Shown: piece by piece, positions 8,858-16,856 of the stretch
Layout: each line of letters starts with the position of its first letter
Numbering within the stretch: the first letter of the stretch is position 1
Assembly: GCA_034679345.1 (NCBI GenBank)
Contig: JAXDAY010000014.1
Span: forward strand, 62,001-126,000
DNA: 64,000 bases
From: JAXDAY01 sp034679345
GTDB lineage: Bacteria > Eisenbacteria > RBG-16-71-46 > CAIMUX01 > VGJL01
Direction of reading: 5' to 3'
Notes under the pieces: model-generated
Told to the model about the DNA's origin: nothing
Databases searched by the model: none
What the model saw: only the letters and a program-made list of their open reading frames with translations
Position numbers and translations under genes: made by a program

Positions 8858-11800
8858 TCATCTGAGGATGACGACTCTCCGAGCCTGCCGGGCTCCCTCG
8901 ACCTCGATCCGGGCGAAGTAGATACCGCCCGCGACTTCGGATCCGCCGTCGTTTCTTCCGTCCCACACCAGAGTGTGATCTCCGGCGGCGCGGTCGGCAT
9001 CGAGCAACGTCCGGATCCTGCGGCCCGAGGCATCCAGGATCGCCAGGCGCACGCGCGCGGGACCCGAGGGAATCGAGAACGCGACGGCCGTTCCACCTTG
9101 CGAGGGGTTCGGCGAGGGCGGCGCCAGGAAGAGGACAGCATGCTCGGCGAGCTCATCGGCGGCTCCGAGATCGCAGTCGGCCGGACAGGAGCCGATCAAC
9201 CCGCAGTCCGGGTTGTACGGGTTGTCCGGAGCGCAGGGAGACTCGGGCATGAGCCGATAGTTGCCCGCATCCGGGTAGCAGAACTGCGGATCCTCGGAGA
9301 TGTTTCCGCTGACTCCCATCTGGCCGGAGATGCAGCCGCTCCAGTCCCCCTCCGCGTTGCCGTAGATGTCGCAGCACTGAAGAGCGATGTCCCCGGAGAA
9401 GCAGGCGACCGAGCCGCCGTCGAGGCCGAAGGCGATGATCGTGTTGTCGAGCAAAATCGAGCTCGTGTTCATGGCGATCGCCCCGCCCTCTCCGCCCGCG
9501 GAGTTGTGCGCCAGCGTGCAGTGGTCGAACTGCGGCCACGCGCCGTACGCGAAGATCACCCCTCCATTGCCCGAGGTCGCGTTATGGTGGAAAGTGCAAC
9601 GCACGAATTTCGGGGCCGCCTGCGAGGAGGCGTAGATCGCCCCGCCGCTTGCCTGCGTCTGATTGCGCTCGAAGACGCAGTCCTCGATCGTCGGCGAGGC
9701 GCCATCTCTGAACCAGATCGCCCCGCCGCTGTACGACTGCTGGTAGCCGTTTCGAATCGTGATCCCGCGCACGACCGCCTCCGCCGTCTCCGCGGAGTGG
9801 AAGAGGAAGGCCCGGTGAGGCTGCGACGGCCCGCCCTGGCAATCGATCGCGCACAGCAGAGGATCGCCGCTCTGGGATTGGAGCGTAACGGCCTTGCCGC
9901 GGAAGTCGATCTCCCGGTTGCCGGTCCCGGTGAAGACGCCGTCGGCCAGCTCGATGACGAAACCGTCGAGGGCCGCGTCGATCCCCGCCTGAATCGTCGG
10001 GAAATCTCCGGTCCCGTCGGGTCGGACGAGGATCGAGCCGCAGCCGGGCGGCAGAGCGCCGATCAATCCGCAAGATGGGTTGAGATCGGGATCGCAGGGC
10101 GAGCCGACGCCGAGGTGGAAGTCCTCCGCCGCCGCGTCGCAGAAGAGCGGGTCCTCCGAGATGTTCCCGTCCTGGCCGAGCTGGCCCGCGACGCAACCGG
10201 CGTAGTCGCCGCCGGCGTTTCCGTAGAGATCGCAACACAGCAGGGCCGCAGTGGCGCCCGAGTCGTCGCAGCCAATCGCGCCACCCGCCGTTCCCGCTGC
10301 CACAATGGTGTTCTCGACGAAGGCGTTCGCCCCAACGCAGACGAAGACTCCGCCGCCTCCTCCAGGGGCTTCATTCGCGTAGAGCGTGCAGTTGACGATC
10401 CGCGGGGCCGCGCCGTTGCAGGCGAGGATCGCCCCTCCCGTCCCATCGGTCGCGTCGCGGAGGAAAGTGACCCCGCTCAGGGTGGGCGAGGCGCCGTCGC
10501 AATAGACCGCTCCCCCGCCGGCGCTCGCGGAGCAATCCCGGATGACGCACTCCGAGATCGTCGGGGAGCTTCCCGCTCCGCAATACACGGCTCCTCCGCG
10601 GTTCGATCCCGCGACGTAGCCGCCCTGGATCGTGATCCGCGAGACGATCGTCGACGCGCCCTCGCCGGAGGCGAAGCTCAACGCGCGATGCTCCTCGGGA
10701 TCGCCGCCGCAATCGATGATGCAGGTCTCCGGATCGCCGCTTGCCGAGCGCAATGTGAGGGGCTTTCCGCGGAAGTCGAGATCGCGGTTGCCCTCGCCCG
10801 TGAAGACGCCGTCGGTGAGCTCGATCACATCGCCTTCGAGGACGTCGTCGATCGCCGCCTGGATGGTGGGGTAATACCCCAAGCCGTCGGGCCGAACCTG
10901 GAAGACCGTGCCGGTGCCGGGCGCGATCCGTCGGATCATGACCTCTTCCATCGGATTCTGCGTGTGGTAGATGTTGTCGATCGCGTACCACGCGTTGTAC
11001 CCGCCGCCCCAGCCATAATTCATGTGGTACTGGTTCTGCTCATCGACGATCCGCCAGCCGTCGCAGACGATCGCATGCCCCGCGGACGGGTCGTAGCGGA
11101 AGGAGTAGAGCATCGGGCGGCCGAGGTTGATCTCCTCCTGGACGATCGAGAACCACGATGCGGCCGAGTGGCCGCTCCGTGGCTCCTCGTCGATCCCGGG
11201 GGCGTAGCGGAAGTAAGCGGGCATCAGCTCGACGGCGTTCGATGTGTACGCCCCCGAGCCGCACGCCCCATAGTCCATCTCGAAGGCGACGCCAACTTCG
11301 TAGCAGAGCTCGGCAAGGGCCGCCTCCTGCGTGGGCGTGCACGATCCACAGCCATTGGGCATGTTCGCCCAGTCGTACTCGTCGCGGAAGTCGGCCCAGA
11401 GCCAGGTGCCGCCGACGTTTCCTCCGCACGACTGATCCCCGTCCCAACCATAGGAGAACTCGCCGACGCCGCGCGGGGGCCACTGGTGGTAGCGCATCAG
11501 CTGCGCCGCCGCCGTGGCGACGCATCCGACGACGCACTTCCCGCCGTCGCCATCCGGGCAGTCGTTGTTGTAGGGCGCTCCCTGGTGCCAGTAGGTGGTG
11601 AGAAGCGGGCCGACGCCCTCGCGCCCCTTGGGGGGATCGTCGCGCAGGTCGATGCGGAATCGATCGGGCTCGGTGAGCAGCCGGTCCCACTGGTCGCGGT
11701 GGGCGCGATCGAGGAGTCGCTCGCCTTCCGCCGGCTGGACGGCCTCGAGGCTCCCATAACGCTCGATGAAGAGCCGCGCGCTGTTCTGCAGCATCTCGCG

Positions 11801-12184
11801 GATCAGGAGAGCCGGTCCTCCCGTCTCCGAGGGATCGAGGTCGGAGACCTCGGAGTAGACCTTGATCGGGGGCAGATCCTTCAGAACGGGGACCACGATG
11901 TGCCCTACGGGCGAAATGGCGTAGTTGCGCCCCAGGATCCGCCCGTCGACCACGATCTCCCGGACGTCACGGATCGTCGGCTGCGCGCTTCCGGCCCACT
12001 CTCCCTGTTGCTCGACCATCAGAGCGAGCCAGTTCCGGCAGACGCGCTCCATCTCCGCTGTGGTCGCGACTTCCGCCGGGGCAGTCGATGGCGCCGCGCC
12101 CGTAACGGCGGCAGCCAAGAGAATGGCTCCTAACAGACGGCGCAATAAGAAGTTATGGGCAAATGAGCCAGGGCGTCCGAGCAT
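8858..12184 (-). CDS. Secreted C10 (streptopain-like) peptidase with two beta-helix modules and FlgD-like tail
   Basis: The protein has 1108 residues. The ATG at 12184 is chosen because a perfect AAGGAGG lies 9 nt upstream and the reading then opens with a signal peptide (FLLRRLLGAILLAAAVTG). A C10 cysteine-peptidase domain follows: catalytic Cys about residue 221 in VVGCVATAAAQLMRYH and His about residue 370 in SAGHAIVCDGW. Two homologous ~290-residue right-handed beta-helix modules come next (about 427-717 and 718-1005), each opening VRPDG...PTIQA and closing CGLIG. The last ~90 residues are a FlgD-like/Por-like tail (SGRRIRTLLDADRAAGD, WDGRNDGGSEVAGGIYFARI). It is probably exported, the tail acting as anchor or secretion signal and the helices as carbohydrate- or surface-binding scaffold. 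Confidence 0.93.
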   Translation of the reverse strand: MLGRPGSFAHNFLLRRLLGAILLAAAVTGAAPSTAPAEVATTAEMERVCRNWLALMVEQQGEWAGSAQPTIRDVREIVVDGRILGRNYAISPVGHIVVPVLKDLPPIKVYSEVSDLDPSETGGPALLIREMLQNSARLFIERYGSLEAVQPAEGERLLDRAHRDQWDRLLTEPDRFRIDLRDDPPKGREGVGPLLTTYWHQGAPYNNDCPDGDGGKCVVGCVATAAAQLMRYHQWPPRGVGEFSYGWDGDQSCGGNVGGTWLWADFRDEYDWANMPNGCGSCTPTQEAALAELCYEVGVAFEMDYGACGSGAYTSNAVELMPAYFRYAPGIDEEPRSGHSAASWFSIVQEEINLGRPMLYSFRYDPSAGHAIVCDGWRIVDEQNQYHMNYGWGGGYNAWYAIDNIYHTQNPMEEVMIRRIAPGTGTVFQVRPDGLGYYPTIQAAIDDVLEGDVIELTDGVFTGEGNRDLDFRGKPLTLRSASGDPETCIIDCGGDPEEHRALSFASGEGASTIVSRITIQGGYVAGSNRGGAVYCGAGSSPTISECVIRDCSASAGGGAVYCDGASPTLSGVTFLRDATDGTGGAILACNGAAPRIVNCTLYANEAPGGGGGVFVCVGANAFVENTIVAAGTAGGAIGCDDSGATAALLCCDLYGNAGGDYAGCVAGQLGQDGNISEDPLFCDAAAEDFHLGVGSPCDPDLNPSCGLIGALPPGCGSILVRPDGTGDFPTIQAGIDAALDGFVIELADGVFTGTGNREIDFRGKAVTLQSQSGDPLLCAIDCQGGPSQPHRAFLFHSAETAEAVVRGITIRNGYQQSYSGGAIWFRDGASPTIEDCVFERNQTQASGGAIYASSQAAPKFVRCTFHHNATSGNGGVIFAYGAWPQFDHCTLAHNSAGGEGGAIAMNTSSILLDNTIIAFGLDGGSVACFSGDIALQCCDIYGNAEGDWSGCISGQMGVSGNISEDPQFCYPDAGNYRLMPESPCAPDNPYNPDCGLIGSCPADCDLGAADELAEHAVLFLAPPSPNPSQGGTAVAFSIPSGPARVRLAILDASGRRIRTLLDADRAAGDHTLVWDGRNDGGSEVAGGIYFARIEVEGARQARRVVILR

Positions 12185-12232
12185 CTGGGGCGACCTCCTT
12201 CGAGGTTGGCTGTGGGTGTCGCGCAAAACTGA

Positions 12233-12241
12233 ATTATAACA
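12233..12241 (-). promoter_or_regulatory. Extended -10 promoter element before the C10 peptidase gene
   Basis: On the minus strand the sequence reads TGTTATAAT, a perfect TGnTATAAT extended -10 box, about 50 nt before the ATG at 12184. No good -35 hexamer is seen 16-18 nt upstream, which is tolerated by extended -10 promoters. It is conspicuous in such GC-rich DNA. Confidence 0.55.
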
Positions 12242-12318
12242 TCCAGACACCCTCAGACCTGCGCAGAATGCCCGTAGCTTATGAGACTTCCGGGCTGCTC
12301 GAGGAATCACGATCCCTC

Positions 12319-12381
12319 GAGGATTGGCGGCGCCAAGCAGGGCCTTCTCCCTGCAGTCCCACTCGCGGGCCGCCAATCCTC
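12319..12381. repeat. Nested inverted repeat (stem within a stem)
   Basis: An outer 13-bp perfect stem pairs 12319-12331 with 12369-12381. A second perfect 6-bp hairpin lies inside it (12337-12342 with 12349-12354, 6-nt loop). It lies just after the stop of the IPT/TIG lipoprotein gene and before the promoter of the C10 peptidase gene. It may act as a terminator or mRNA-end stabiliser, but no T run follows. Confidence 0.6.
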
Positions 12382-12391
12382 CGGGACCGAC

Positions 12392-13327
12392 CTATTCCGT
12401 CGTCGCCCCCTGGTCGATCCAGTCACGGACCTTCAGCTGCTCGGGTTCGGAGACGCAGGACTCGGTGCAACCTTGAGGCATCCGATCGCCGAAGGGCGGC
12501 TCGGGGCTCAGCTTCTGGACGATGATGCTCCCGCCGCTGTCGCGAGGAATCACCACGGGACCGTGATCGCTGTTGCCGAGCATGAGATTGGCCATGGTGT
12601 CGACCTGCAGATGCCCCGAAGCTCCCACACCGCTGTGACAGCTGACGCAGCCGTAGACCGTGAACATTGGCAGCAGATCCGCGGCGTAGGAGATGAGCGC
12701 CGGAGCGACCGAGAACTCCACGTCGTTGCTCTGCGCCGCGCCGATCTGGACCCGCACGGATCCGTCGACGGCTCCTTGCGGCACGGTCACGTTCACCGAG
12801 TCGGTCGTGACGTCGAGGACGTCCGCCTCGATTCGCGTCTGCGCAACTCCCGCGAAAGTCACGACCACCGGATCTTCCTGGGTGGCGATGTCGAATCCTG
12901 TCCCCGAGATGGTCACCCGATCCCCCACGACGGTGCGTGCCGGGATCAACCGGTCGATGACGATCTCGGGAATGGGTTCGGTGACCGTGAAGTTGACACC
13001 ATTACTCGCCATTCCATCGACGGTCACCACGATCGGCCCGCTTGTGGCGGAATCGGGTACCGTGGCATTGATCCGCGTGTCGCTCCACGATGTGGTGAGA
13101 GCCACCCTCCCCGCGAAGGCGACGACGCTCGCGCCCTTGGTCGAGCCGAAATGGCGTCCGTCGATCCGCACCGAGGAACCCACCTCTCCGCTCGTTGGAC
13201 TTATCTCCTCGATCGCCGGGGGCTCCGGCGTCGGATCAGTCGTCTTCTTGTCGTCATCACTGCAGGAGAGCGAGAAGAAGAGCGCTCCCGCCACGAGCAG
13301 ACCGACACGGACGCACTTTGTTTCCAC
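12392..13327 (-). CDS. IPT/TIG-repeat lipoprotein with a C-terminal haem-c (CxxCH) domain
   Basis: The start is the GTG at 13327, placed 7 nt after an AAGGAGG; this gives 311 residues beginning with a lipoprotein signal (GLLVAGALFFSLSC, Cys modified). Two IPT/TIG immunoglobulin-like domains follow (EEISPTSGEVGSSVRIDGRHF and IDRLIPARTVVGDRVTISGTGF). The last ~90 residues carry one haem-binding CVSCH, followed by RMPQG and a WIDQGA ending. That layout resembles the single-haem cytochrome domains called Planctomycete/PSD1-type cytochrome C. It is probably lipid-anchored at the outer membrane and exposed to the periplasm or outside. A role in electron transfer or sugar binding is inferred only. 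Confidence 0.82.
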   Translation of the reverse strand: METKCVRVGLLVAGALFFSLSCSDDDKKTTDPTPEPPAIEEISPTSGEVGSSVRIDGRHFGSTKGASVVAFAGRVALTTSWSDTRINATVPDSATSGPIVVTVDGMASNGVNFTVTEPIPEIVIDRLIPARTVVGDRVTISGTGFDIATQEDPVVVTFAGVAQTRIEADVLDVTTDSVNVTVPQGAVDGSVRVQIGAAQSNDVEFSVAPALISYAADLLPMFTVYGCVSCHSGVGASGHLQVDTMANLMLGNSDHGPVVIPRDSGGSIIVQKLSPEPPFGDRMPQGCTESCVSEPEQLKVRDWIDQGATTE

Positions 13328-13460
13328 GACATTCCCTCCTTGGTTCCGTGACAAGGGATTTCCGCCCTGATCGGCCCGTTGGGGACGGTTCGTCGAACTG
13401 ATGAGTATACCCTGCAGAGATCGGGAAATGGGAGCGAACCGGACGACTCGCGGGGGCGAA

Positions 13461-13961
13461 TCAGGAAACTTCGCGATCCGCTTTCTCCTTCGACTCCGCC
13501 GCCCGGCGGCGCCGGAAGAAGTCCCGAAGAAGGGCGGCGGATTCATCCTCGAGGATGCCTCCGACAGCGCGGAGGCGATGATTCAGGCCCTCGAGCGCGG
13601 GCGCATCCAGGAGCGACCCGCAGGCGCCGAACTTCGGCTCGCGTGGGCCGAACCAGATCGTTTCGATGCGCGCGAGGATCAGGGCCCCGGCGCACATGAG
13701 GCACGGCTCCACGGTGACATAGGCGCAGGCGCCCGGCAGGCGCCAGCTGCCGAGCGTCGCCGCCGCCGCGGTGAGCGCCAGGATCTCCGCGTGGGCGGTC
13801 GGGTCCTGGAGGGATTCGACCCTGTTGTGCCCTCGACCGATCAGACGACCTTCGTGCACCACCACGCAGCCGACCGGCACCTCATCCTCGTTCGCAGCCG
13901 CCTCGGCCTCCTGAAGCGCGAGCCGCATCCAGTGTTCCGCCTCGTGCGCGAAATCCATCAT
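13461..13961 (-). CDS. tadA: tRNA-specific adenosine deaminase
   Basis: The 166-residue protein has the cytidine/deoxycytidylate-deaminase zinc site: HAE in DPTAHAEILAL supplies the His ligand and catalytic Glu, and PCLMC supplies the two Cys ligands (VEPCLMCAGALILARI). Length and sequence are those of TadA, which converts A34 to inosine in tRNA-Arg(ACG) so that it reads CGU, CGC and CGA. The substrate tRNA gene, tRNA-Arg(ACG), lies about 0.8 kb upstream on the same strand. Two ATG codons are adjacent at the start. Confidence 0.96.
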   Translation of the reverse strand: MMDFAHEAEHWMRLALQEAEAAANEDEVPVGCVVVHEGRLIGRGHNRVESLQDPTAHAEILALTAAAATLGSWRLPGACAYVTVEPCLMCAGALILARIETIWFGPREPKFGACGSLLDAPALEGLNHRLRAVGGILEDESAALLRDFFRRRRAAESKEKADREVS

Positions 13962-13973
13962 GCGCGGATATGG

Positions 13974-14693
13974 TCAGGGCTTCGGCTGATCGGGCAGACC
14001 GATCAGCAGATTCTGGACGACGCTCTCGGCCACCTCGATGGGATCGGGAGGCTTGGGCGCGACGCGATCGGCGCGGTCGGCTCGCTCCAAGTCCCCCGAT
14101 TGGTAGACGCCCGATCCGACGCCTGCCCCGTGGCGGTAGTAGGCCGATTCGCGGCGCTCCTGCTTCTCCCCTCTCCAGGCAAGGATGCCGTTGGAGGTCT
14201 CATAGATCGAGACGCTCATCCCGACTTCCGTGAAGGATGTGCCTTCGCTCGTCCAGTCGACCTGCTCCTCGCGCCAGGTCAGAAGATCCCCGAACACCAC
14301 GCCGTTGATCCCGAGCTTGGTCCCGACTGACATCAGGACGAACTTGTCGACCGTGCGATTGTTCTTCCAGTTGCGGATGAGCTTGTCGAGATCCTCTTCG
14401 ACGCCGGCCGAGCGTGCGCGTGAACGGGCGGAGGAGTCATCGATGACGATGAACTTCTGCTGGCCCCCCGTCAGGTAGGAGCGCAGGAGTTGGTCGGTGG
14501 TCTGGATGGCGACCGGATCGGGGACCAAACTTGCCAGCCCGAGGTAGCACAGGGTCTCGAGCTTCAGGGCCGAATACTCGGGAGCGAGAAAGATCGCATC
14601 CGGCCCGCTGCGGGCGGGGGCCGTCGCCTTGCACCCGCCGAGGAATACGCCCAGCACCACCGCCATGCTCGCGGCTCTGCCATGAAGCCTCAT
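13974..14693 (-). CDS. Lipoprotein of unknown function
   Basis: The 239-residue protein begins with a lipoprotein signal peptide (MAVVLGVFLGGC, Cys then modified). The mature part contains a mixed alpha/beta domain with DAIFLAPEYSALKLETLCYLG and, near the end, VAESVVQNLLIGLPDQ. It recalls the GNA1162/CsgG-like outer-membrane lipoproteins that assemble on the inner leaflet of the outer membrane, but I see no diagnostic motif. It lies 12 nt upstream of tadA on the same strand and directly downstream of the tRNA-Arg terminator, so it probably has its own promoter there. The function is not known. Confidence 0.75.
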   Translation of the reverse strand: MRLHGRAASMAVVLGVFLGGCKATAPARSGPDAIFLAPEYSALKLETLCYLGLASLVPDPVAIQTTDQLLRSYLTGGQQKFIVIDDSSARSRARSAGVEEDLDKLIRNWKNNRTVDKFVLMSVGTKLGINGVVFGDLLTWREEQVDWTSEGTSFTEVGMSVSIYETSNGILAWRGEKQERRESAYYRHGAGVGSGVYQSGDLERADRADRVAPKPPDPIEVAESVVQNLLIGLPDQPKP

Positions 14694-14708
14694 CCCATCA
14701 CCTCCAAG

Positions 14709-14738
14709 AGAAAACCCGCCGGCCTGGACCGGCGGGTT
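14709..14738 (-). terminator. Intrinsic terminator after tRNA-Arg
   Basis: A perfect 10-bp stem (14713-14722 with 14729-14738, 6-nt loop) is followed on the minus strand by TTTTCTCTT. It starts 9 nt past the 3' end of tRNA-Arg and should end the tRNA transcript. Confidence 0.85.
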
Positions 14739-14746
14739 CTGACCTG

Positions 14747-14820
14747 TGCGCCCAGGAGGAGTCGAACCCCCAACCTTCTGATCCGTAGTCAGACACTCTA
14801 TCCAATTGAGCTATGGGCGC
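14747..14820 (-). tRNA. tRNA-Arg (anticodon ACG)
   Basis: A full cloverleaf can be folded: a 7-bp acceptor stem GCGCCCA/TGGGCGC, a D arm, an anticodon stem TCTGA/TCAGA around the loop CTACGGA (anticodon ACG), and a T arm with GTTCGAC. The discriminator is A and CCA is not encoded. This tRNA is the substrate for TadA, whose gene is nearby. Confidence 0.95.
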
Positions 14821-14829
14821 ACTCACATC

Positions 14830-14920
14830 TGGCGGAGAGGGGGAGATTCGAACTCCCGGTAGGCTTTTGACCTACAACACATTAGCAATGTGCCGCCTTC
14901 AGCCACTCGGCCACCTCTCC
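14830..14920 (-). tRNA. tRNA-Ser (anticodon GCT)
   Basis: A class II cloverleaf with acceptor GGAGAGG/CCTCTCC, anticodon arm CACA-TTGCTAA-TGTG (anticodon GCT, reads AGC/AGU), a long variable arm (GTAGGTC..GCCTAC) and a T loop TTCGAAT. The 3' CCA appears to be encoded at 14830-14832. Confidence 0.95.
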
Positions 14921-14938
14921 GCGGGGTGCTCCGAGCCT

Positions 14939-15021
14939 CGGAGGGAGTAGGATTCGAACCTACGGGTCTTACGACCTGCGGTTTTCAAGACCGCCGCCTT
15001 AAACCGCTCGGCCATCCCTCC
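14939..15021 (-). tRNA. tRNA-Ser (anticodon TGA)
   Basis: Acceptor GGAGGGA/TCCCTCC, anticodon arm GCGGT-CTTGAAA-ACCGC (anticodon TGA, reads UCA/UCG), a variable arm GGTC-GTAA-GACC and a T arm GTAGG-TTCGAAT-CCTAC. CCA is not encoded. It lies 38 nt downstream of mnmA on the same strand and may be co-transcribed with it. Confidence 0.95.
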
Positions 15022-15059
15022 AACTCGAAGTCGGACGGTATCAATCCCTCCGGCGACTG

Positions 15060-16166
15060 TCAACCGGAGGGCCTGCCCCCCTCGGCCGGGATCGGCGCCT
15101 CGATCCGGGCGCCACCGAGGAGTCGATCGCCTGCGTAAAGGGCCACCGATTGCCCCGGCGCCACGGCTCCCTCGAGTCGATCGAAGAGAACCTCCCATGC
15201 GTCCCCATCCCGCATCCGAACGCGACACGGCACTCCCTCATGGCGATAGCGGATCTTCGCGATCACTCCTGGGATTTCGACCTGCTCCGCAGGCGCCAGG
15301 AGGTTTCCGTCCCTGGCGATCAGGCCACGGCTCAGAGTGGCCTCCTTGGGACCCACCCAGAGGGTGCGCGACTCCGGCTCCAGTCGGACCACGTAGAGGC
15401 GGCCCCTCCCGCCGACGCCGAAGCCCCGACGCTGCCCGATCGTGGCTCCGATCAAGCCCTCGTGTTCTCCGAGTTCTTCGCCGTCGATGTGTCGGATCTT
15501 GCCCGGCTGGCGCATCGGATGATCCCGTGTGAGCCGCTCGGCCACGAATCCGCCGTGCTGGCCTCGCGGCACGAAGCAGATGTCCTGGCTCTCGGCCCGA
15601 TCCCATGCGGCGAGACCGAGCCGGCGCGCCAGACGGCGCACGACCGCCTTGCGGATGCCGCCGAGCGGGAAGTAGCAGCGGTCGATCCTCGAGCGCGGCA
15701 GCCCCCAGAGGACATAGCTCTGATCCTTTTCGCGGTCGAGCGCGCGGAACAGCCCCTCTCCGCCTTCCGTGACGCGGAGGCGGCGCACATAGTGGCCCGT
15801 CGCGACCGCCTCGTACCCCATCCGCTCGGCCTTCTCGAATAGCGGTCCGAACTTCACGAAGGTATTGCAGCGAACGCAAGGATTGGGCGTCCGCGCGTGG
15901 GCGTACTCCGAGACGAAATCGTCGACAACCTCGCGGCGGAAGACCTCCTCCATGTCGACCACCGTGTGAGGGATGCCGAGCGCATCCGCGCTCCGCCTCG
16001 CCTCCCGGACCGCCTCCATGTCGCAGCAGGGCCGCGGCGGACCATCTTGCCGCGCATGGCAGAAGAGGCGCATCGTCGCCCCTGCGACCTCATGGCCCGC
16101 CCGCAGGAGAAGGGAGGCTGCGACGGCGCTGTCCACGCCGCCGCTCATGGCAACGAGAATTCTCAT
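15060..16166 (-). CDS. mnmA: tRNA-specific 2-thiouridylase
   Basis: The ATG at 16166 opens a 368-residue protein. It starts with the ATP-pyrophosphatase P-loop MRILVAMSGGVDSAVAA, followed by the family's DMEAV region and the catalytic cysteines in NPCVRCNTFVKFG and SQDICFVPRG. MnmA uses sulfur passed from a cysteine desulfurase relay to make 2-thiouridine at position 34 of Lys, Glu and Gln tRNAs. Domain order (N-type PPase, central domain, C-terminal beta barrel with ESRTLWVG) and length are as usual. It sits directly upstream of three tRNA genes on the same strand. Confidence 0.96.
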   Translation of the reverse strand: MRILVAMSGGVDSAVAASLLLRAGHEVAGATMRLFCHARQDGPPRPCCDMEAVREARRSADALGIPHTVVDMEEVFRREVVDDFVSEYAHARTPNPCVRCNTFVKFGPLFEKAERMGYEAVATGHYVRRLRVTEGGEGLFRALDREKDQSYVLWGLPRSRIDRCYFPLGGIRKAVVRRLARRLGLAAWDRAESQDICFVPRGQHGGFVAERLTRDHPMRQPGKIRHIDGEELGEHEGLIGATIGQRRGFGVGGRGRLYVVRLEPESRTLWVGPKEATLSRGLIARDGNLLAPAEQVEIPGVIAKIRYRHEGVPCRVRMRDGDAWEVLFDRLEGAVAPGQSVALYAGDRLLGGARIEAPIPAEGGRPSG

Positions 16167-16194
16167 TCGATTGTCTTGAGCCGGGCGGCTGCGG

Positions 16195-16824
16195 CTACGG
16201 TTGATCCCCCGGAGGAAGGAGCCCCTGCAGGACCTCGATCCCCTCGCTCGCGGTCTTGGCGGCCTCGGTCTCCGGATCGAGCGAGACGACGAGCTGCCAC
16301 TCGCGGATCGCCTCGCGGTAGATTCCGACATCCGCGAAAGCGACGCCGAGCAGGTAGTGGGGCAGCTGATTCTGGGGCTCGAGCTTCATGGCCTTCAAGT
16401 AGTATCCGACCGCATCGGGATAGCGCTGGAGGGCATAGAGCGCCTGCCCCTTGTTGCACAGCACCGTGATGTCGGTTGGGGCGAGCTGCTCGGCGCGATC
16501 GAAGTGCTTCAGCGCCTCCGCTGATCTCCCGCCCTCGTTGAGAACGATGCCGAGGTTGACCATCGCCTTGACGAAGCCGGGGTCGTTCTCGAGCGACTTC
16601 AGGTAGGTCTGTTCGGCCTCGGTGCGTCTGCCCTGGTCGTAGAGCGCGTTTCCGAGTTTGAAGAGCAGCTCCGGGTCGTTCGGGCTGGCTTCGAGCTGCT
16701 TTCGCAGCTCCGCCTCTAGCGTGGCGGGAGCCTTGACTGGCTCCTGCGCGGATACGGTTCGGGGCATGAGCAGCGCCGCCAGCGCAAGCGCCCCCAGAAC
16801 TGCCCGAAATGCGGTCTGCTGCAT
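16195..16824 (-). CDS. Periplasmic TPR protein
   Basis: The ATG at 16824 follows a GGAGGAGGAA ribosome site and gives 209 residues. A signal peptide (MQQTAFRAVLGALALAALL, cleavage near VSA-QEP) is followed by about four TPR repeats, for example ELLFKLGNALYDQGRRTEAE, AMVNLGIVLNEGGRSAEA and HYLLGVAFADVGIYREAI. It is a periplasmic scaffold of unknown partner. It lies 28 nt upstream of mnmA on the same strand and 32 nt downstream of the NYN protein, suggesting a shared transcript. Confidence 0.85.
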   Translation of the reverse strand: MQQTAFRAVLGALALAALLMPRTVSAQEPVKAPATLEAELRKQLEASPNDPELLFKLGNALYDQGRRTEAEQTYLKSLENDPGFVKAMVNLGIVLNEGGRSAEALKHFDRAEQLAPTDITVLCNKGQALYALQRYPDAVGYYLKAMKLEPQNQLPHYLLGVAFADVGIYREAIREWQLVVSLDPETEAAKTASEGIEVLQGLLPPGDQP

Positions 16825-16856
16825 CCTTATTCCTCCTCCTCCGTCGCCAAACCGGA

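Noticed and set aside
8975..12133. Plus-strand open frame of about 1050 codons opposite the C10 peptidase gene
   Set aside because: It is the antisense of a real gene in high-GC DNA, Arg/Ala/Asp-rich with no domain, and runs through the peptidase motifs on the other strand.
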